A stretch of 6,867 nt of DNA from Candidatus Omnitrophota bacterium (GTDB taxonomy: Bacteria; Omnitrophota; Gorgyraeia; Duberdicusellales; 4484-171), in contig DAOVKQ010000035.1 in the NCBI GenBank assembly GCA_030631705.1, positions 1 through 6,867 of the forward strand, read 5' to 3'. Position 1 is the stretch's first letter. Each line of letters opens with the position of its first letter. Position numbers and translations under genes: made by a program. This document shows positions 5,721 to 6,867 of this stretch, piece by piece. The notes below the pieces were generated by a model. The model worked only from the letters and a program-made list of their open reading frames with translations. It was not told the DNA's origin and did not search any database.

Positions 5721-5797
5721 TGTCATTCCCGCGAAAACGGAAATCCAGTAAAATCAATGCCTTTTGAAGATAGATTCCCGCTTTCGCGGGAATGACA
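5721..5797. repeat. REP-like palindrome with dRS3-type ATTCCC-N8-GGGAAT core
   Basis: Arms tgtcattcccgcgaaa (5721-5736) and its complement (5782-5797) pair perfectly over 16 bp. Pairing continues inward with two mismatches to about 5745/5773. The right arm contains attccc-gctttcgc-gggaat (5774-5793), the format of the dispersed dRS3 repeat known from Neisseria and similar repeats in other genomes. It lies between the sigma-phosphatase gene and the small-protein promoter. The rest of the 5600-5883 intergenic stretch holds the promoter, the direct repeat and a weak hairpin near 5832-5858. Confidence 0.8.
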
Positions 5798-5883
5798 CCA
5801 TATTGTAACACAGTCCGTTAACCGGATAATGACACCTTGAAAACCAATAAAAAGGTGTGCGTGTCAAAAAGGGCCAAAGAAAC

Positions 5884-6867
5884 CTAATCAGCGTTAAAGA
5901 ATGTATCCAGTATCTGCGAATGCATTACTCCATTGGAAGCAATGTAGCCTGCAGTTTTGGGAGTAGGAGGGTTGCCTTGAAAATCTGTAAAGTTGCCGCC
6001 TGCTTCTTTGATAATGCATACTCCTCCGGCAAAATCCCACGGCCGGTCGTGATATTCAATCGCAAAATCAAATTTTCCTTCGGCTACATAAGTCAGGAGT
6101 CTTGCCGAAGATCCGAGCATACGCACGTTAAATACTTTATGTGCCACTTTTTCTAAAACCGGCAGCATTTTTTTCGGGCTGTAACGAATGCTTGAATCAA
6201 AAGATATTGAGCAGTCTTTGAATTCGCTATTTTTTGATACGTATATTCTCTCACCGTTTTTATACGCGCCCTTACCTTTCTCTGCCGTGTATAACTCATC
6301 ATTCTTAGGCATATAGATTACACCCAGAACAAACTCATTTTTATGCACCAGGCCTACTGATACGCCGAATATGTCGATGCTGCGCATGAAATTGTGTGTT
6401 CCGTCAAGCGGATCGATTATCCACAGCCAGTCGTGATCTAAATTTCTGCGTTCTTTCTCTTCCGCTAAAATACCATGTTCGGGGAATTCCTGTTTAATTT
6501 TAGAAACAATCATTTCTTCGGCTTTGTGGTCTAATTCGGTAGCAAAATTCCTGTCGCCTTTAGATATGATTTGTTTCGCTCCTCCGAAATTATCTAAGAG
6601 GAATTTTAGAATATAGGATTTAATCCACCAGCTAGCGTAGTATGAAAGCTTGGCTCCTTTGTCAGGATCGTAAAGAGACACTGCGCGCATCAAGCCAATA
6701 TTACCTTCCTGAATAAGGTCCATTACATTTTTATAAGCATTGCGATATTCCATGGCAATCTTAACCACTAAACGCAAACTAGCTTGCACCAATTGTTTGG
6801 CAACATTAAGATCACCTGTTTCAAGTAAGGCCTTCGTTAGCTGTATTTCATCTTCAATTGATAATAG
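5884..6867 (-). CDS. In-frame fusion of an RpoH-like sigma-factor region 1.2-2 with an inositol-monophosphatase domain, 5' end outside window
   Basis: The frame is open from the right edge to the TAG at 5884 (327 codons). The first about 94 are sigma: [41 protein letters not shown] (region 1.2/2.1) begins at the edge, followed by [22 protein letters not shown] (2.2) and [21 protein letters not shown] (2.3-2.4), closest to the sigma-32/RpoH type. At about 6588-6575 it becomes [19 protein letters not shown] and an inositol-monophosphatase/SuhB-type domain with [17 protein letters not shown] (metal-binding Asp) and [16 protein letters not shown]. The phosphatase keeps its metal and substrate motifs but lacks about 30 N-terminal residues. 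Sigma regions 3 and 4 are absent. A TTG start at 6792 would cut off conserved region 1.2 and is not the true start. No start codon with a ribosome site precedes the phosphatase part, so both halves are one protein or the remnant of a deletion. Either activity is unproven. Confidence 0.85.
   Translation of the reverse strand, partial: LLSIEDEIQLTKALLETGDLNVAKQLVQASLRLVVKIAMEYRNAYKNVMDLIQEGNIGLMRAVSLYDPDKGAKLSYYASWWIKSYILKFLLDNFGGAKQIISKGDRNFATELDHKAEEMIVSKIKQEFPEHGILAEEKERRNLDHDWLWIIDPLDGTHNFMRSIDIFGVSVGLVHKNEFVLGVIYMPKNDELYTAEKGKGAYKNGERIYVSKNSEFKDCSISFDSSIRYSPKKMLPVLEKVAHKVFNVRMLGSSARLLTYVAEGKFDFAIEYHDRPWDFAGGVCIIKEAGGNFTDFQGNPPTPKTAGYIASNGVMHSQILDTFFNAD

Noticed and set aside
5832..5858. 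7-bp hairpin acacctt/aaggtgt as a terminator for the fusion gene
   Set aside because: The stem is short, the loop is 13 nt and no T-run follows it on the minus strand.
5857..6156. Plus-strand 99-codon open frame
   Set aside because: It is antisense to the conserved phosphatase motifs (WDFAGG, EAGG) and has no family resemblance.
6790..6792. TTG at 6792 as the start of the sigma-phosphatase gene
   Set aside because: The frame stays open to the window edge and the 25 upstream codons match sigma region 1.2, so the true start lies outside the window.

Overview
All genes in this window lie on the minus strand. The organism looks like an uncultured Gram-negative bacterium with modest G+C. The basis is a B12 riboswitch-led cobalamin operon, a sigma-32/RpoH-like sigma domain, a Sec-type signal peptide, and several short palindromic or tandem repeats between genes. 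I could not fix the phylum; a lineage such as Omnitrophota is only a guess.

From about 4270 down to the left edge lies a cobalamin late-pathway operon. It has a near-consensus promoter (4242-4269), a cobalamin riboswitch (4002-4203), an intrinsic terminator that probably serves as the expression platform (3869-3932), and then cobC, cobU, cobT, cobS and cbiB. The genes are tightly packed: cobC/cobU share ATGA, cobU/cobT are 2 nt apart, and cobS/cbiB abut. The exception is a 112-nt gap between cobT and cobS. cbiB is cut by the left edge. Together these genes attach the aminopropanol arm (CbiB), activate cobinamide (CobU), make and dephosphorylate alpha-ribazole phosphate (CobT, CobC) and join the two halves (CobS).

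From 4276 to about 5700 there is a small accessory group: a 60-codon helical protein overlapping a minimal nucleotidyltransferase (toxin-antitoxin-like arrangement), followed by a secreted two-domain protein. A candidate promoter with a 20-bp direct repeat (17/20 identical) precedes it. A REP/dRS3-like palindrome sits at 5721-5797.

At the right edge is the most unusual item. One open frame (5884 to past 6867) starts as an RpoH-like sigma factor (regions 1.2 and 2) and continues in frame into an inositol-monophosphatase domain that lacks its normal N-terminal helix. The sigma factor's regions 3 and 4 are absent. Other points worth a second look are: the riboswitch's variable stem has the same sequence as the downstream terminator stem; a near-perfect 28-bp inverted repeat sits just before cobC and creates a false N-terminal extension; and a heptanucleotide tandem repeat inside cobT could make that gene phase-variable.
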